Shown: in pieces, positions 24,268 to 34,555 of the stretch
How the letters are laid out: each line of letters starts with the position of its first letter
How positions within the stretch are numbered: the stretch's first letter is position 1
Notes under the pieces: model-generated
What the model saw: the letters and a program-made list of their open reading frames with translations, nothing else
Told to the model about the DNA's origin: nothing
Databases searched by the model: none
Origin: Planococcus citri
Taxonomy: Eukaryota; Arthropoda; Insecta; Hemiptera; Pseudococcidae
Reading direction: 5' to 3'
Length of the DNA: 64,000 bases
Assembly (NCBI RefSeq): GCF_950023065.1
Contig: NC_088679.1
Span: forward strand, 70,742,001 to 70,806,000
Translations under genes and position numbers: made by a program

Positions 24268-27200
24268 ATAATACATTACGTAAGAAAAAAGAATTCCCAT
24301 TTTCAGAATACGAGTTTTTCGGGGATTCTTTAGCTCAAAAATTGTCTGAAATAGCCGAATGCGATGTTACGTCTTCTTCAATTTTACGTAATGACATTGC
24401 ACTTCGCGATTTACTACATCAAATCAAGAACAACAAATATAATAAAAAACACGCTATTATTTCATTTGGTCAACGCGAATTAAATAGCAAATTCGTGGAT
24501 TTCAGTCAATTTGCTAAACTCTCAGATCAATTAATGGCTACTCTCATCGATAAGAAATTCCAAGATATTATTGTTCTATTTCCATTAGTTTTACCACCAA
24601 AGAACAATTTGCATCATGTACAAACCACACGATGGCATGCGTTTCAGAAATTATTTTCTGCTTTATCAAAGTTACGTAATGTACGGGTCATTTTCGAAAC
24701 TTCTTTAATTTTCACATCAGTTAATCCACATCCTTCCATTGATGGTAGTTATATCGTCGATGAAGATATGCATGGTAACGTAAAGCCTGATATAACGAAA
24801 TTCTTCAAAAACAATGCCGGTATATTCTATCCAATACAGCAACTGAACGAGAAGTTGAAAAAAGTTTTTTCAGATGTAGCTTCTGATTCCAGTCCGGTGA
24901 TCATTCGTCCCAAATCCACAAGTACCTCTGAAAAAGACAGAACTATTTACGATGAGTTATTTGAAGCCAATAGACTCAAGGAATACGATTACCCAAAACC
25001 TGATCATTACGATCCAACGTATGATTTACCAGTAAACGCTTTCACTATTGACTTCCAACCACCTATACCAGAACCAGAGTATGAATTCGATTACATCACA
25101 AACGCAACACGGGAACAATTAGCAATTTGGTACCATACATATAAAGCAGCACATCTTAACGCAAAACGCATCCATAACAAGATCATAAACACTGATGAAG
25201 ATAATATCGAAAAATTAGTCGACATTGACGATCTGGAAATTGGTATCTACGATAACTCCGACGGTTTCTTCAAACACGTACCATCGTCTAACGTAATTGA
25301 CCACAAATACAAGCACGACGGGAAGCGTTTCATTAAATCGAAAGATCTTGAAGATAACAAACGAGTACCAGCTTCTGAAACATTAATCGTAACGAAGGAA
25401 TCAAGAGTTTTAAGTGATTTTGACCTGTATCTTAAGTGTAAAAACATCAATATCAACGATTTTGAATTACCTTACACTAAACTGGTTCAAGGAGTAGCAG
25501 GTTGTGGCAAAACAACGTACATCTTAAACAATATTCGGCACAATGGATCAGATTTAGTACTCTTTCCAACAAAAGAAGCGGCTATCGACTTCCGTACACG
25601 TTTAGCTAAGAAATTAGGAATGTCAAGTGATGATATTGAACTTTTACGTAACTATCGAACGATTGATTCATATCTAATGCACGGAAACGATTACCACTAC
25701 GAACGTATATTCATTGATGAAGCTTTATTAGTTCACTACGGTGCAGTTTTATTCGCTATGATGAAGTCACGAGCTAAACGCGCGGTGTTAATTGGAGATG
25801 ATCGTCAAATTAAATATATCAACCGTTCACCTTTAAGAAAAACACAATACCAATTAATACCTGATCAATTAATTGATGAAAAAGAACATTTATCAACCTC
25901 CTATCGATGTACGCTTACCACGGCTAAATTACTCAACGATTTATACGAAGATGGCATGTTCTCAACTTCCATAGTTCACTCTGAGATGGAAATATTCGAT
26001 TATTATTCAATTGATACTATTCCACGGATCTCTGGGGCACAATATCTTGTTTTTACGCAACTTGAGAAAGCTATCCTGGAGAACAGAAAGTTCAAAGTCA
26101 ACACGATACATGAGTATCAAGGTAAACAAAATGATCACGTTATTATCGTACGCCTCAATAAACAACGCAATCCCGTTTATGAAAGTTTATCCCACGTAAT
26201 AGTAGCGCTAAGCAGACATCGTAAAAAATTGGATTATCATACCGTTGATTCTAAAGATCTGTTATCATCATTTATTCAACGAACAAGTAACTTTACAATT
26301 CACGACTATCGCAGCGTTAGAAAAGGTGATGGGGAAATTCCATGGAAAAATCATAATGAACACACGTTAGATTACCGCACTTCGAACATCAATTATATTC
26401 TAAACATTACCCAAAAAGGTGCTCAAAATGATCAATCCGTGTTATCTCAACTGGACCGAACTGAAGTAGAGATCAAAACAACAGTAGTCAGTGTAGGCAT
26501 TGGAAAAGGTAGTTATCCCGCACAACTGGACACTGGGGCAACCCCTAACGTAATATCTGAAGAAACAGCTAAGTATTTGATGGAAAATCACTCCGAAGAT
26601 ATGGATTACATTCCATTATCTGAACCAGTGAGTTGCGTATTAGCTAATGAACAAATCGTAGAAACTGCTCATTACGCATTGGTACCAACCTTACGATTTG
26701 GCAAACACACCTTGAAAATTCCCTTTTACGTGATGAAAAATTGTAACCAAGTATTCTTGATTGGAATGCAAACGATGATTCAACTCGGGATTGATCCTAG
26801 AATACACGAAGGAGTAGCTTATTGCCAGCCTACACCAAAACACGATATTGATTCAATACCTTTTCTAAAACCAGAAGAATATGTTACGAAATTGAAATTA
26901 AATCATGTATCAATCCAACAGTCATATCTTCCAGATACTTACATGCTATTGAATCGAGCCAATACGTTACGAAAATATTACAAACTGCCTGAGGGTGTTA
27001 CTGATACAGGTCCAGAAATTTATCTTAATCGATTACGAGCTGACTTAGATGAAGCTGTATCTGAGAATAGAATTACTCCTCAACAAGCGGATCATGCGTA
27101 CAATATTTTGGCTCCATTTAAAGACATTTTCAGCAAATTTCCAGGCCGTTTCAAAGGAAAAAAGGAGAAATTGGAATTCAACATACCTGAAAAAGAAATC

Positions 27201-30200
27201 ATTTACAAGTGTGTAAAATACAACCCTTCTAAAAAAATGATGGAAGCTGTTAAGCGTGAGATACAAATTATGCTAGCAATTGACGTAATAGAACCCTCCA
27301 ATTCAAGATATATCAATCCTATTGTAATCAATATAAAAAAGAACGGTGAAATGAGAATTTGTTTGAATCCAGTGGATCTTAATCCAATCTTAAACGAAAA
27401 TTATAATGAAGCAGGTCTTTTGGATCGTATTATAACAGAATACGCCGAAGCCAAATTTTTCAGCACATTGGATTTTGTCGCTGGATTTTGGCAAATCGTA
27501 CTTGAGGAACGTTTTCGTAAATACTGCGCATTCCAAATCGATGGTAGAGTATATCAATTTATAAGACTCCCATACGGGCTAAAGATATCTTCAGCATTGT
27601 TCGTAAATCTCGTAAATGACATCATTCCAGACAGAAAGGGTATAACCAAGTATGTCGACGATATCTTGCTTCGTGCAGATACTTTTGAAGAAATGCTAGA
27701 ATTACTGGTAGAGGTATTTGAAATCTTACGTAAGAATGGACTCAAATTGAACGCCACCAAATCCAGATTTTTCAGAAGAACTACGGATCATTTAGGATTT
27801 GATTTGGAGCCCGGCATTATCAAGAAACAATCCAAGAAAATACAGAAATTTTTAGAGTATGTTGAAAAACATACTAATAAGAAGACCGGTAAATTTGAGC
27901 TGAAAAATGCCAACGAAGTACTGGAATTGATTGGTTTAACGGGATTGTACAGACGTTTTATTCCCTGTTATCAACAGATCTTACGTAACCTATATAAACT
28001 AACTGAAAAAGGAGAAGTTTTCGTATGGGGATCTGATCAAGAAGAAGCTTTTGAAAGATTAAGAGCCGAATACATCAAAGACTTTGTACTAATTTCACCA
28101 AGAAAAGGATACGATTTATATTTGGACACTTACACGTCATCTGATGCCATGAACGCCGTCTTATACCAAACTGTCGAAGGTCAAGATGAAATAGTTATGT
28201 TTACTAGCTTTAGCTTTAAGGAACACCAAAAATCGTATACGTTAATCGAACGTGAGATGTATAACTTGACGAAAACAATCCGCAAACTCCAATTGTGGCT
28301 TCACGGAAGAACAATCCACGTAAGAAGCGACCTAAAATCAATTGTAGCTAACTTCGAAGTAATAGCCGAAATACACCGAAAAGCAGCCATCTGGATTACG
28401 CAACTGAATTGTTACAACTTAATCTATGACTTACGTAAGAAACACAAGCGCTGGTTTGGAATTCAAGCTCCTGAGATTACGTTAAATTACTGTAACTTCG
28501 CCAACTTGGTATCCATCGAACAGAATGTTGGAGACAAAATCAGAGAACGTCTCATATCAAGTTTAAGTAAAATTGATCAATTCCAAAAGAAAGATAAAAC
28601 CTGCAAAGGAATAACATATCGATTAAAAGTCCCTAATGAAAGATTAAACCAACGCGATTTAGAAGCTAAGAAGAGATTAGCTCTGCGATTCTCAATACAT
28701 ACTCAAAATGGTAAAGAAATCTTGATGTTTAATAATAAAGATGAAACGGTGGTTCCAGTCTTACCAGATGAACTTTTTACTGATACGATGACCCACTTAC
28801 ATGAGGTATTTGGACACGTAGGTGCGAACAAACTGGATACTCTTTTCCGACGGATGTATTATTCTGCGAATTCAAAACATTACGTACGTTATCTCACTAG
28901 TGCATGCTTATATTGTAAAGCGAATAAAAATTATGGTATGAAGAAACCAATTGAATTTGCTTACGTTAACGCATATCGACTAGCTGACGTCTTATCAGTT
29001 GATTTATTGGGTCCTATTGCGAACGAGTCTGACGAACCAAAATACGTATTCGTAGCTAAAGATGTTTTCTCTGGAAAAATATGGTTACGTTTACTAATTA
29101 GTATCAAACAAAAAGCGGTAGCAGATACAATGGAAGAAGTCATTAAAGAAATAGCAACGTTAGGACATAAGATACGAAAAGTAAATACTGATAATGCAGT
29201 ACAGTTCAAAAACAACATCTGGAAGAAATTATTAAAGCGTCATCGTATACAAAATGGAAAATCAACCCCATACAATCCTCAATCGAATATTGTAGAAAGA
29301 ACGATGAGGTTAATTGGAGAACATCTTCGAGTAAAAATCAACCTTGATAGTGATGGAGCTTACACTCACCATGGTTGGCATCAGCATATCAAAACCATCG
29401 AAAACGAAATTAATCATCGTCCAAATGAAGTTGAAATAATCCCAGATGAATTGTGGCAATTACCAGGATTTGAAACCGGTCTACCTGTAAATTATGTACC
29501 TATCAATGCCAAATTTGAATTAAAAGCTACCAGACGTAAAATTAAGGAAAAGATTTTACCTTCGGTAACCAGTGCTGAGCTTATGGAAACATCATTAGAT
29601 ATGCTAAATGATGTATACACTGCCAGCGATGGATATGTGTGGATTTTTGTAGATGGAGCCTGCGCTGATAACGGAAGCGAAGACGCAGTAGCCGGCATCG
29701 GAATCTGCTGGCATCCAGAAGGTACTAAAAACGTATCTGAAAGAATCAATCACGAAAAATACATCAATACGAATAACTTAGCCGAATTAATAGCACTGAA
29801 AAATGCTATGGAAATAATGTTACGTAATAAAGTCACCAAATTATTGATATTTTCGGATTCGCAATACCTTACTACTGCAATCAACACAGAATACAATAAA
29901 TGGAAAGCTAATCAATGGAAAAATTCGTCAAACAAACCTGTGTATCATAAAGAATTATTTGAAGAAATCGTAGCATTAAAGATACAATTTGAACATTTCC
30001 AACTCCACCACACGTATGCAAGACAGACCGACTACGGAAATTGCATAGCTGATCAGTTGGCTCGTAAAGCTGTATATACAGATGATTTTGACGATTCAAG
30101 GATTGATGAGATGACAGATCATCAAGCACTAATCAATCTAAACGCAGAAAAACGTAAATTAAAACGACAACAAGAAGAACAAAAGTTCAATGATAAACGA

Positions 30201-30890
30201 GGAGATTTACGATTACACCAACCTGGTGAACTTGTAATGATCACGAATCACAAGCAATCTTCTTCGGATAAAGGAACAACTGAAAAGTTATACACGAAAC
30301 GTTCCGGTCCATACCTTATAGTCGTACGAGCTGGAAAGAATTGTTATGAATTAGTGCATATCAAATTTAGTGAAGATAAAAAACTGATAAGCGTTAGACA
30401 AATTATATCATACCTGACATTACACCAACAGGAAATGCTGCGTAAAGAGCCTAAACTCCGTTCGAAGTTCAACAACAGAACGCTGGAGCAAAAAATGCTG
30501 GAATTCACGAACCAAAAGGAATTACTAGAAGAATTTGTTGCTAAATCTTCAACCAAACAAGCCAAAGATAACAACGATGAATTCAAAATGATAAAACGAA
30601 GCTTACGTAATAATCTGTCAACTGATAAGCAATCTGAATTTGACTCAATCCTGAAAGAAGTTGTCAAAAACGACACAGAACGAAACTTGATCAAGTCCAC
30701 TGCTAACCAAAGATACAACCTACGAAAACGGAATAAAAAACTAAATTATGATGAGAGTATTGCGCATGTTTCAACCAAACAATACAGAAAGCGGTTTCTA
30801 GCTATCAATTATCTCGTTGTGAAAATCCTCTCTGACACTCAACGTACTAATTTCATCAAGTTATATTCATCTGTGCGAAAACCTGAGTGA
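24207..30890 (+). CDS. pol: Pol polyprotein with helicase, protease, RT, two RNases H and integrase
   Basis: It is read by -1 frameshift after codon AAC; no ATG opens the frame. Numbering from the shift gives about 2,227 residues. About 85-215 resembles the SGNH part of the accessory proteins (HAIISFGQREL). 429-680 is a superfamily 1 helicase. The protease DTG is at 775-777. Reverse transcriptase has FSTLDF and YVDD (1149-1152). A gypsy-type RNase H follows with LYLD, EREMYN and RSDLKS. The integrase zinc finger has HLHEVFGH and CLYC (about 1530-1570), and the DDE core is D1599, D1662, E1697. A second RNase H1 spans 1810-1955. The integrase tail with KRSGPYLIVV (GPY/F) is near 2034. All catalytic motifs are intact and the frame has no break. 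Typical gypsy Pol is about 1,000-1,300 residues. Confidence 0.95.
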   Translation, partial: RGRLRLLRRRGGDGEQRSRINNTLRKKKEFPFSEYEFFGDSLAQKLSEIAECDVTSSSILRNDIALRDLLHQIKNNKYNKKHAIISFGQRELNSKFVDFSQFAKLSDQLMATLIDKKFQDIIVLFPLVLPPKNNLHHVQTTRWHAFQKLFSALSKLRNVRVIFETSLIFTSVNPHPSIDGSYIVDEDMHGNVKPDITKFFKNNAGIFYPIQQLNEKLKKVFSDVASDSSPVIIRPKSTSTSEKDRTIYDELFEANRLKEYDYPKPDHYDPTYDLPVNAFTIDFQPPIPEPEYEFDYITNATREQLAIWYHTYKAAHLNAKRIHNKIINTDEDNIEKLVDIDDLEIGIYDNSDGFFKHVPSSNVIDHKYKHDGKRFIKSKDLEDNKRVPASETLIVTKESRVLSDFDLYLKCKNININDFELPYTKLVQGVAGCGKTTYILNNIRHNGSDLVLFPTKEAAIDFRTRLAKKLGMSSDDIELLRNYRTIDSYLMHGNDYHYERIFIDEALLVHYGAVLFAMMKSRAKRAVLIGDDRQIKYINRSPLRKTQYQLIPDQLIDEKEHLSTSYRCTLTTAKLLNDLYEDGMFSTSIVHSEMEIFDYYSIDTIPRISGAQYLVFTQLEKAILENRKFKVNTIHEYQGKQNDHVIIVRLNKQRNPVYESLSHVIVALSRHRKKLDYHTVDSKDLLSSFIQRTSNFTIHDYRSVRKGDGEIPWKNHNEHTLDYRTSNINYILNITQKGAQNDQSVLSQLDRTEVEIKTTVVSVGIGKGSYPAQLDTGATPNVISEETAKYLMENHSEDMDYIPLSEPVSCVLANEQIVETAHYALVPTLRFGKHTLKIPFYVMKNCNQVFLIGMQTMIQLGIDPRIHEGVAYCQPTPKHDIDSIPFLKPEEYVTKLKLNHVSIQQSYLPDTYMLLNRANTLRKYYKLPEGVTDTGPEIYLNRLRADLDEAVSENRITPQQADHAYNILAPFKDIFSKFPGRFKGKKEKLEFNIPEKEIIYKCVKYNPSKKMMEAVKREIQIMLAIDVIEPSNSRYINPIVINIKKNGEMRICLNPVDLNPILNENYNEAGLLDRIITEYAEAKFFSTLDFVAGFWQIVLEERFRKYCAFQIDGRVYQFIRLPYGLKISSALFVNLVNDIIPDRKGITKYVDDILLRADTFEEMLELLVEVFEILRKNGLKLNATKSRFFRRTTDHLGFDLEPGIIKKQSKKIQKFLEYVEKHTNKKTGKFELKNANEVLELIGLTGLYRRFIPCYQQILRNLYKLTEKGEVFVWGSDQEEAFERLRAEYIKDFVLISPRKGYDLYLDTYTSSDAMNAVLYQTVEGQDEIVMFTSFSFKEHQKSYTLIEREMYNLTKTIRKLQLWLHGRTIHVRSDLKSIVANFEVIAEIHRKAAIWITQLNCYNLIYDLRKKHKRWFGIQAPEITLNYCNFANLVSIEQNVGDKIRERLISSLSKIDQFQKKDKTCKGITYRLKVPNERLNQRDLEAKKRLALRFSIHTQNGKEILMFNNKDETVVPVLPDELFTDTMTHLHEVFGHVGANKLDTLFRRMYYSANSKHYVRYLTSACLYCKANKNYGMKKPIEFAYVNAYRLADVLSVDLLGPIANESDEPKYVFVAKDVFSGKIWLRLLISIKQKAVADTMEEVIKEIATLGHKIRKVNTDNAVQFKNNIWKKLLKRHRIQNGKSTPYNPQSNIVERTMRLIGEHLRVKINLDSDGAYTHHGWHQHIKTIENEINHRPNEVEIIPDELWQLPGFETGLPVNYVPINAKFELKATRRKIKEKILPSVTSAELMETSLDMLNDVYTASDGYVWIFVDGACADNGSEDAVAGIGICWHPEGTKNVSERINHEKYINTNNLAELIALKNAMEIMLRNKVTKLLIFSDSQYLTTAINTEYNKWKANQWKNSSNKPVYHKELFEEIVALKIQFEHFQLHHTYARQTDYGNCIADQLARKAVYTDDFDDSRIDEMTDHQALINLNAEKRKLKRQQEEQKFNDKRGDLRLHQPGELVMITNHKQSSSDKGTTEKLYTKRSGPYLIVVRAGKNCYELVHIKFSEDKKLISVRQIISYLTLHQQEMLRKEPKLRSKFNNRTLEQKMLEFTNQKELLEEFVAKSSTKQAKDNNDEFKMIKRSLRNNLSTDKQSEFDSILKEVVKNDTERNLIKSTANQRYNLRKRNKKLNYDESIAHVSTKQYRKRFLAINYLVVKILSDTQRTNFIKLYSSVRKPE
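25470..26300 (+). other. SF1 viral-type helicase domain within Pol
   Basis: Motif I is GVAGCGKTT (GxxGxGKT, nt 25491). Motif II is FIDEA (D at nt 25716). Motif III is LIGDDRQI (nt 25791). A TSYRC segment suits motif IV. TIHEYQGKQNDHVIIV suits motif V and VALSRHRKKL suits motif VI. This order and spacing match the (+)RNA-virus superfamily 1 helicases (Viral_helicase1), where DEA, GD..Q and TxHxxQG...V and VALTRH are diagnostic. It precedes the protease in the same polyprotein, so it would be packaged with reverse transcriptase. It could unwind RNA structure or RNA-DNA hybrids during copying (inference). Confidence 0.9.
29634..30092 (+). other. second RNase H1 domain inserted in integrase region
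   Basis: It contains WIFVDGAC (D at 29652), NLAELIAL (E at 29784), FSDSQYL (D at 29856) and NCIADQLARKA (D at 30051), the full D-E-D-D set of RNase HI. It lies after the integrase DDE core and before the integrase GPY/F tail. The earlier RNase H next to RT is weakly conserved. Acquisition of an extra cellular-type RNase H is known in some plant LTR elements and in retroviruses; here it is in an insect-like element and interrupts the integrase. Confidence 0.9.
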
Positions 30891-31101
30891 ATTTTTCAAG
30901 ATTGATTTTGTTTTGGTGTTCACTTACGTGATACCGATTGAACGTGTTGAATTTCGCTTGCGTAAAATTCTTCCAGTTTCCAGTTCGTTATTATTTGCGT
31001 AAATTGTTCCAGCAATATCAAGGTAACGTAATCTCATATACATATAATTATCATCGTCACAATTACGTTATGGAAGTTTGACCGCATGTGTAAATCCACA
31101 G
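30891..31101 (+). other. short spacer before accessory gene 1
   Basis: A 211-nt spacer containing several GCGTAA/ACGTAA words. It ends AAATCCACAG directly before the ATG, which resembles a weak splice acceptor. Confidence 0.4.
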
Positions 31102-32355
31102 ATGGCTGACAACTCGACGAATGATTATTCCATCTCGCTTCCAACATGTGGCATTTGTAAGTTTGCCCTCCTGCCAACTCAAGCACTCGTGAGGACTTCA
31201 TCATGTTCTCATGTGCTTCATGAACGTTGCCGTAAGGAAATAATCTATGATTTCGGACCTGAATTCCGCATTCCTACGCCTTGTATGGTGCCTATGTGCA
31301 CTGGGCAGTTGGATGATCGAACCATTTATCGAGTGACTTTTACGGTGCAACGGTTTCCTCTATTGATCGACGAATCGGAATACCTAGAAAGGATGATAGA
31401 TCTCGAGCGACAGCTGTCTGAACTACATGTTGAGCATACAAACATCCGCAGAGAGAGAAGTCAACTAATGATAGAGCTTCACGAAGCTAATCATCGAAAC
31501 TTACTTACTGAACGTAGAGAAGCTGATACGATTAACGAATTGCGACTACAGATTGAGCAATTATCAATAGAAGCACCAAGAACACAACGTAACGAAAACA
31601 GACCCTGTGACAATCGTAACGTACTTGCCGAATGCCATCATTTCTTACCAAGAACTTTACGTAATGTAATGGAAGTAATCCGGGAACTAGATTTACATAT
31701 CTGTACAAAAATACCTCAGACGTTATTGGATTCCAACTCATTCGAACGAGATCACGATTACGCTTACGTTACGAGATACTTAGCAAATTCGCCATCTGGC
31801 AGCACTACGACTTACTTCCTAAACGGCGTCATGTGTATGGGCGATGGCCTAGTACACGACTTAGTGGATTTAGCGATTACCAATAATCAAGAAAGAAGAA
31901 AAAGATGGAGGACTAACTCATTATCCAGAGCCGGAATCACAAGAAAAACATTAATCGAAAACATCGACAAATATCTGATCAGAATACCGCGATCGATTCT
32001 AATTTCTTTCGGTGAAGCGCAGATCGACGATGCGGCAAGAAAGCATGAAACATACGACGACATCAAGGCGATAATAAAACATCTTATCTACCGCGGCGTT
32101 AATCAAATATTCCTAGCACCTATACCGAACAGAAGAGTTGGATCAATTAATCACCGTGCAAGAAATTGCTACAGGGCATTTCTACAAAATCAAGCAGATG
32201 GTGTTATCGTACACTACCTACGAGGGCTAGAAGAAATCATTGACGAGCAAGTTCCAGATTACGTTATCGGTTCCCAATCTCTAGTATTGTCACCAGAGAC
32301 ACATCTACAGATAGCTTTATTCTTAATCGAACGATTTGTTGCACACTCAGACTAA
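31102..32355 (+). CDS. accessory protein 1: RING-like finger, coiled coil, SGNH-like domain
   Basis: The first in-frame ATG (CAGATGG) gives 417 residues. A RING-like zinc site is formed by C16, C19, C35, H37, H40, C43, C61 and C66 (CX2C, CXHX2HX2C, CX4C). Residues about 95-155 are heptad-like coiled coil rich in E, R and L. The C-terminal half has the SGNH-hydrolase pattern: block I as MGDGLVHDLV (G247-D248-G249, Gly where Ser would be), a conserved strand ILISFGEAQ (G304, block III position) and IFLAPIP. The nucleophile Ser is absent, so esterase activity is doubtful. It is first in a row of four related genes after pol, probably made from spliced RNA. Function is unknown; nucleic-acid chaperone or ubiquitin-ligase-like roles are guesses. 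Confidence 0.85.
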   Translation: MADNSTNDYSISLPTCGICKFALLPTQALVRTSSCSHVLHERCRKEIIYDFGPEFRIPTPCMVPMCTGQLDDRTIYRVTFTVQRFPLLIDESEYLERMIDLERQLSELHVEHTNIRRERSQLMIELHEANHRNLLTERREADTINELRLQIEQLSIEAPRTQRNENRPCDNRNVLAECHHFLPRTLRNVMEVIRELDLHICTKIPQTLLDSNSFERDHDYAYVTRYLANSPSGSTTTYFLNGVMCMGDGLVHDLVDLAITNNQERRKRWRTNSLSRAGITRKTLIENIDKYLIRIPRSILISFGEAQIDDAARKHETYDDIKAIIKHLIYRGVNQIFLAPIPNRRVGSINHRARNCYRAFLQNQADGVIVHYLRGLEEIIDEQVPDYVIGSQSLVLSPETHLQIALFLIERFVAHSD

Positions 32356-33039
32356 AGAAAACTCCCATCACTTTTACGTAATAAATTTAGTTCAATAATC
32401 GATCTAGAAATAGAAATATCATTATTCATTACGTTATAATTACCAACTGTTTACTCTACGTTTTATTTACTTTGTAAAATGGATGATAAGAAGACACCGG
32501 AAAACTATCGATTCACATTACGTAAGATAAATCTGTAATAAGAAGAAATATATCAATTTTAGTTATTAGTTATAATCTATATCAAGAAGAAGAATAAAAT
32601 TATCATTTTCCTTACCTGTGTCGAATTATTCTGATAACATACGTGTTCAACTTATAACCTGAGTAAAGATGACAAAAGTCGAATATCATACTCAAATTAA
32701 GGAGAAGTAAATTTTAATTCATCACTGCAAATTTCAACAATCACTCGTAAAACAAAAATTGCAACATACAAAAATATTCAAAGTAGTTATCAGCTGAGAA
32801 ACCATTTTCCAAAACACATGAAAGGCAGTGGTGGGGATCTTTTCCGTAAACCAATCAGAAATGTCTTCTAACACATTTCAAAAGTAAACAACTAGTTGAA
32901 TGTATTTTGTCCGAATTTGAGTAATTGCTGTTTCACCAAAGTAAATTAAAAAAAATTATTAAAACACTGTGTTAAACCATAGCTGGAGTATTCTAACCAG
33001 TAACATCGTTTTTAGTGGCAATTTTAATATCGTGTCGAA
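32356..33039 (+). other. noncoding spacer between accessory genes 1 and 2
   Basis: 684 nt with TTACGTAA at 32374 and 32518. A 19-codon ATG frame starts near 32479 and includes TTAC|GTAAGA, which could be a donor. No larger gene is present. Confidence 0.45.
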
Positions 33040-34520
33040 ATGAACAGAGACAAAGAAATGGATCGAGAAGGTAAGCTTCAACAATCACTAAGATACCAAA
33101 ACAAATGATCAATAAACCAACATTAAACATGTGAAAATGTTCAACAGACGTAAAGCCGAAAGTATACCGCGAATTAATGTCAGCAGCCGAACCAATTCAA
33201 AACCTAATGACCGAATATGGTAGAAGAAATATCGAACTAGAGAAATCAATTGCAATGAAGAATGATAAAATCGCGACATTGGAAAAAGACCTAACCCGCA
33301 TGGAAAAACAATTCCATCTAAACGATCAAGAGCTACGTAATACAGAAAAAAGGTACAAGATTTTAACTGATGATTTCCGAAAAGAAAAAATATTCCAAGA
33401 GAACTACCGTCAACAATTGGAGAAGAAGCTAAAAGACAAAGATGAACGTTTACGTTATGAAGAAGGGGAAAAAATCAAACTGGAAAACCGAATTGCATAC
33501 CTAGAATCAAAGTTGGAAGAAACCGAACGCGAATGTAATCAATTAAGACAAAAATTCAACGATGAGCATACAAAATCACGTAATGCAAATCAAGAAAAGT
33601 ACTCACAAGAAATCACGTCATCATCGAAACAGCATCATGAATTCAGTAGGAAAAGAAAGACACATAGCGACGAAGAATCAAGCAGTGAAAACCATAAACG
33701 CAAAAGCGAAGAAAATCGAGAAAAGCCACGATTACGTTATATTAACTACAACCCGGTGATGTACTACGAAGGAATACTTTTCCATGGCAGTAAAGTGAAG
33801 ACGCAGATGCCTATCGAAATCGACGTATTTTCTTTAATGAAGGACTGCAAAAAGCGAGGTTTCCAGTTTAATCAGTCATTATTACGTAACGAAGTAAAAG
33901 ACTTCCATTTCGAATGTCAATGGGATTACGTATCTACGTATCTTCACAAAGGTCCAAAAGGAAACATCATACGTTTATTTTACATCAACAACTACCTCAC
34001 AATTGGCGACAGTTTTTTGTATGCCACAGTACGTCAAGGTTTACACAAGAACAAAGTTATGCAATCAATTTACGTCGGGAGCGAACTAGGAGGAGGAACT
34101 TTGTCTCCAGGACAAATTAAAAGACAATTAGCAGAAAACTTACGTTATATTACAAGCAAGGTGATGATATCATTCGGCCTACACGACATCGACACTGAAA
34201 TTTACCAAAATGCATTGAATAACACTCGACAAACATTGGACCTAATTATCAAAATGGGAGCGAAAGAAATCATTGCATTCCCGCCAATCGAACCATTTCA
34301 AGATGAAGAAATGCAGCAAAAAATTACGTGGTTCAAAGACTGGTGGAGAAATATTGGAAAAGAATATCCGGATGTAAAAATTGAATATCTTGAAATAGTA
34401 GAAGAACTTAACATCAAATATCCAAGACCGACTTTCATAGACTCTCGCCGAAACGTGTTTATTATGCCGCAGGCGTATTTCGAAGCTGTAAAATACCTCG
34501 CACCAAAGATTCATATGTAA
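33040..34520 (+). CDS. accessory protein 2: coiled coil and SGNH-like domain (spliced)
   Basis: The uninterrupted frame from ATG 33177 has 447 residues. A better model starts at ATG 33040 and splices 33070 to 33148, which adds 20 in-frame residues. No RING finger is present, unlike its relatives. Residues 10-130 (from 33177) form a long charged coiled coil, followed by a Ser/Lys-rich linker. The C-terminal domain has TIGDSFLYA (G277-D278-S279, the classic GDS of SGNH hydrolases) and MISFGLHDID (G334, H336-D337, the GxND-like block), then IIAFPPIEP. The final DxxH block is not clear: FIDSRRNVF lacks His. It is the only copy retaining the Ser nucleophile. It may be an active esterase or a fold kept for binding. 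Confidence 0.82.
33071..33147 (+). other. candidate 77-nt intron in accessory gene 2
   Basis: Donor GAAG|GTAAGC and acceptor TTCAACAG|AC. Removing it joins ATG 33040 in frame to the main open frame with phase preserved; reading through unspliced meets TAA right after the acceptor. Transcripts that jump from an upstream leader to the same acceptor are equally possible. Confidence 0.6.
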
Positions 34521-34555
34521 GTAACGTAATAGAAAGGGTCGAAGTTTACTATACG

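Noticed and set aside
24342..24344. Independent start of pol at TTG 24342
   Set aside because: The frame is open back to 24195 and a perfect slippery heptamer lies in the overlap, so frameshift expression is favoured.
32479..32538. 19-codon frame with GTAAGA as a first exon of accessory gene 2
   Set aside because: Possible, but the exon at 33040-33070 gives a closer and in-frame junction; evidence too thin to call.
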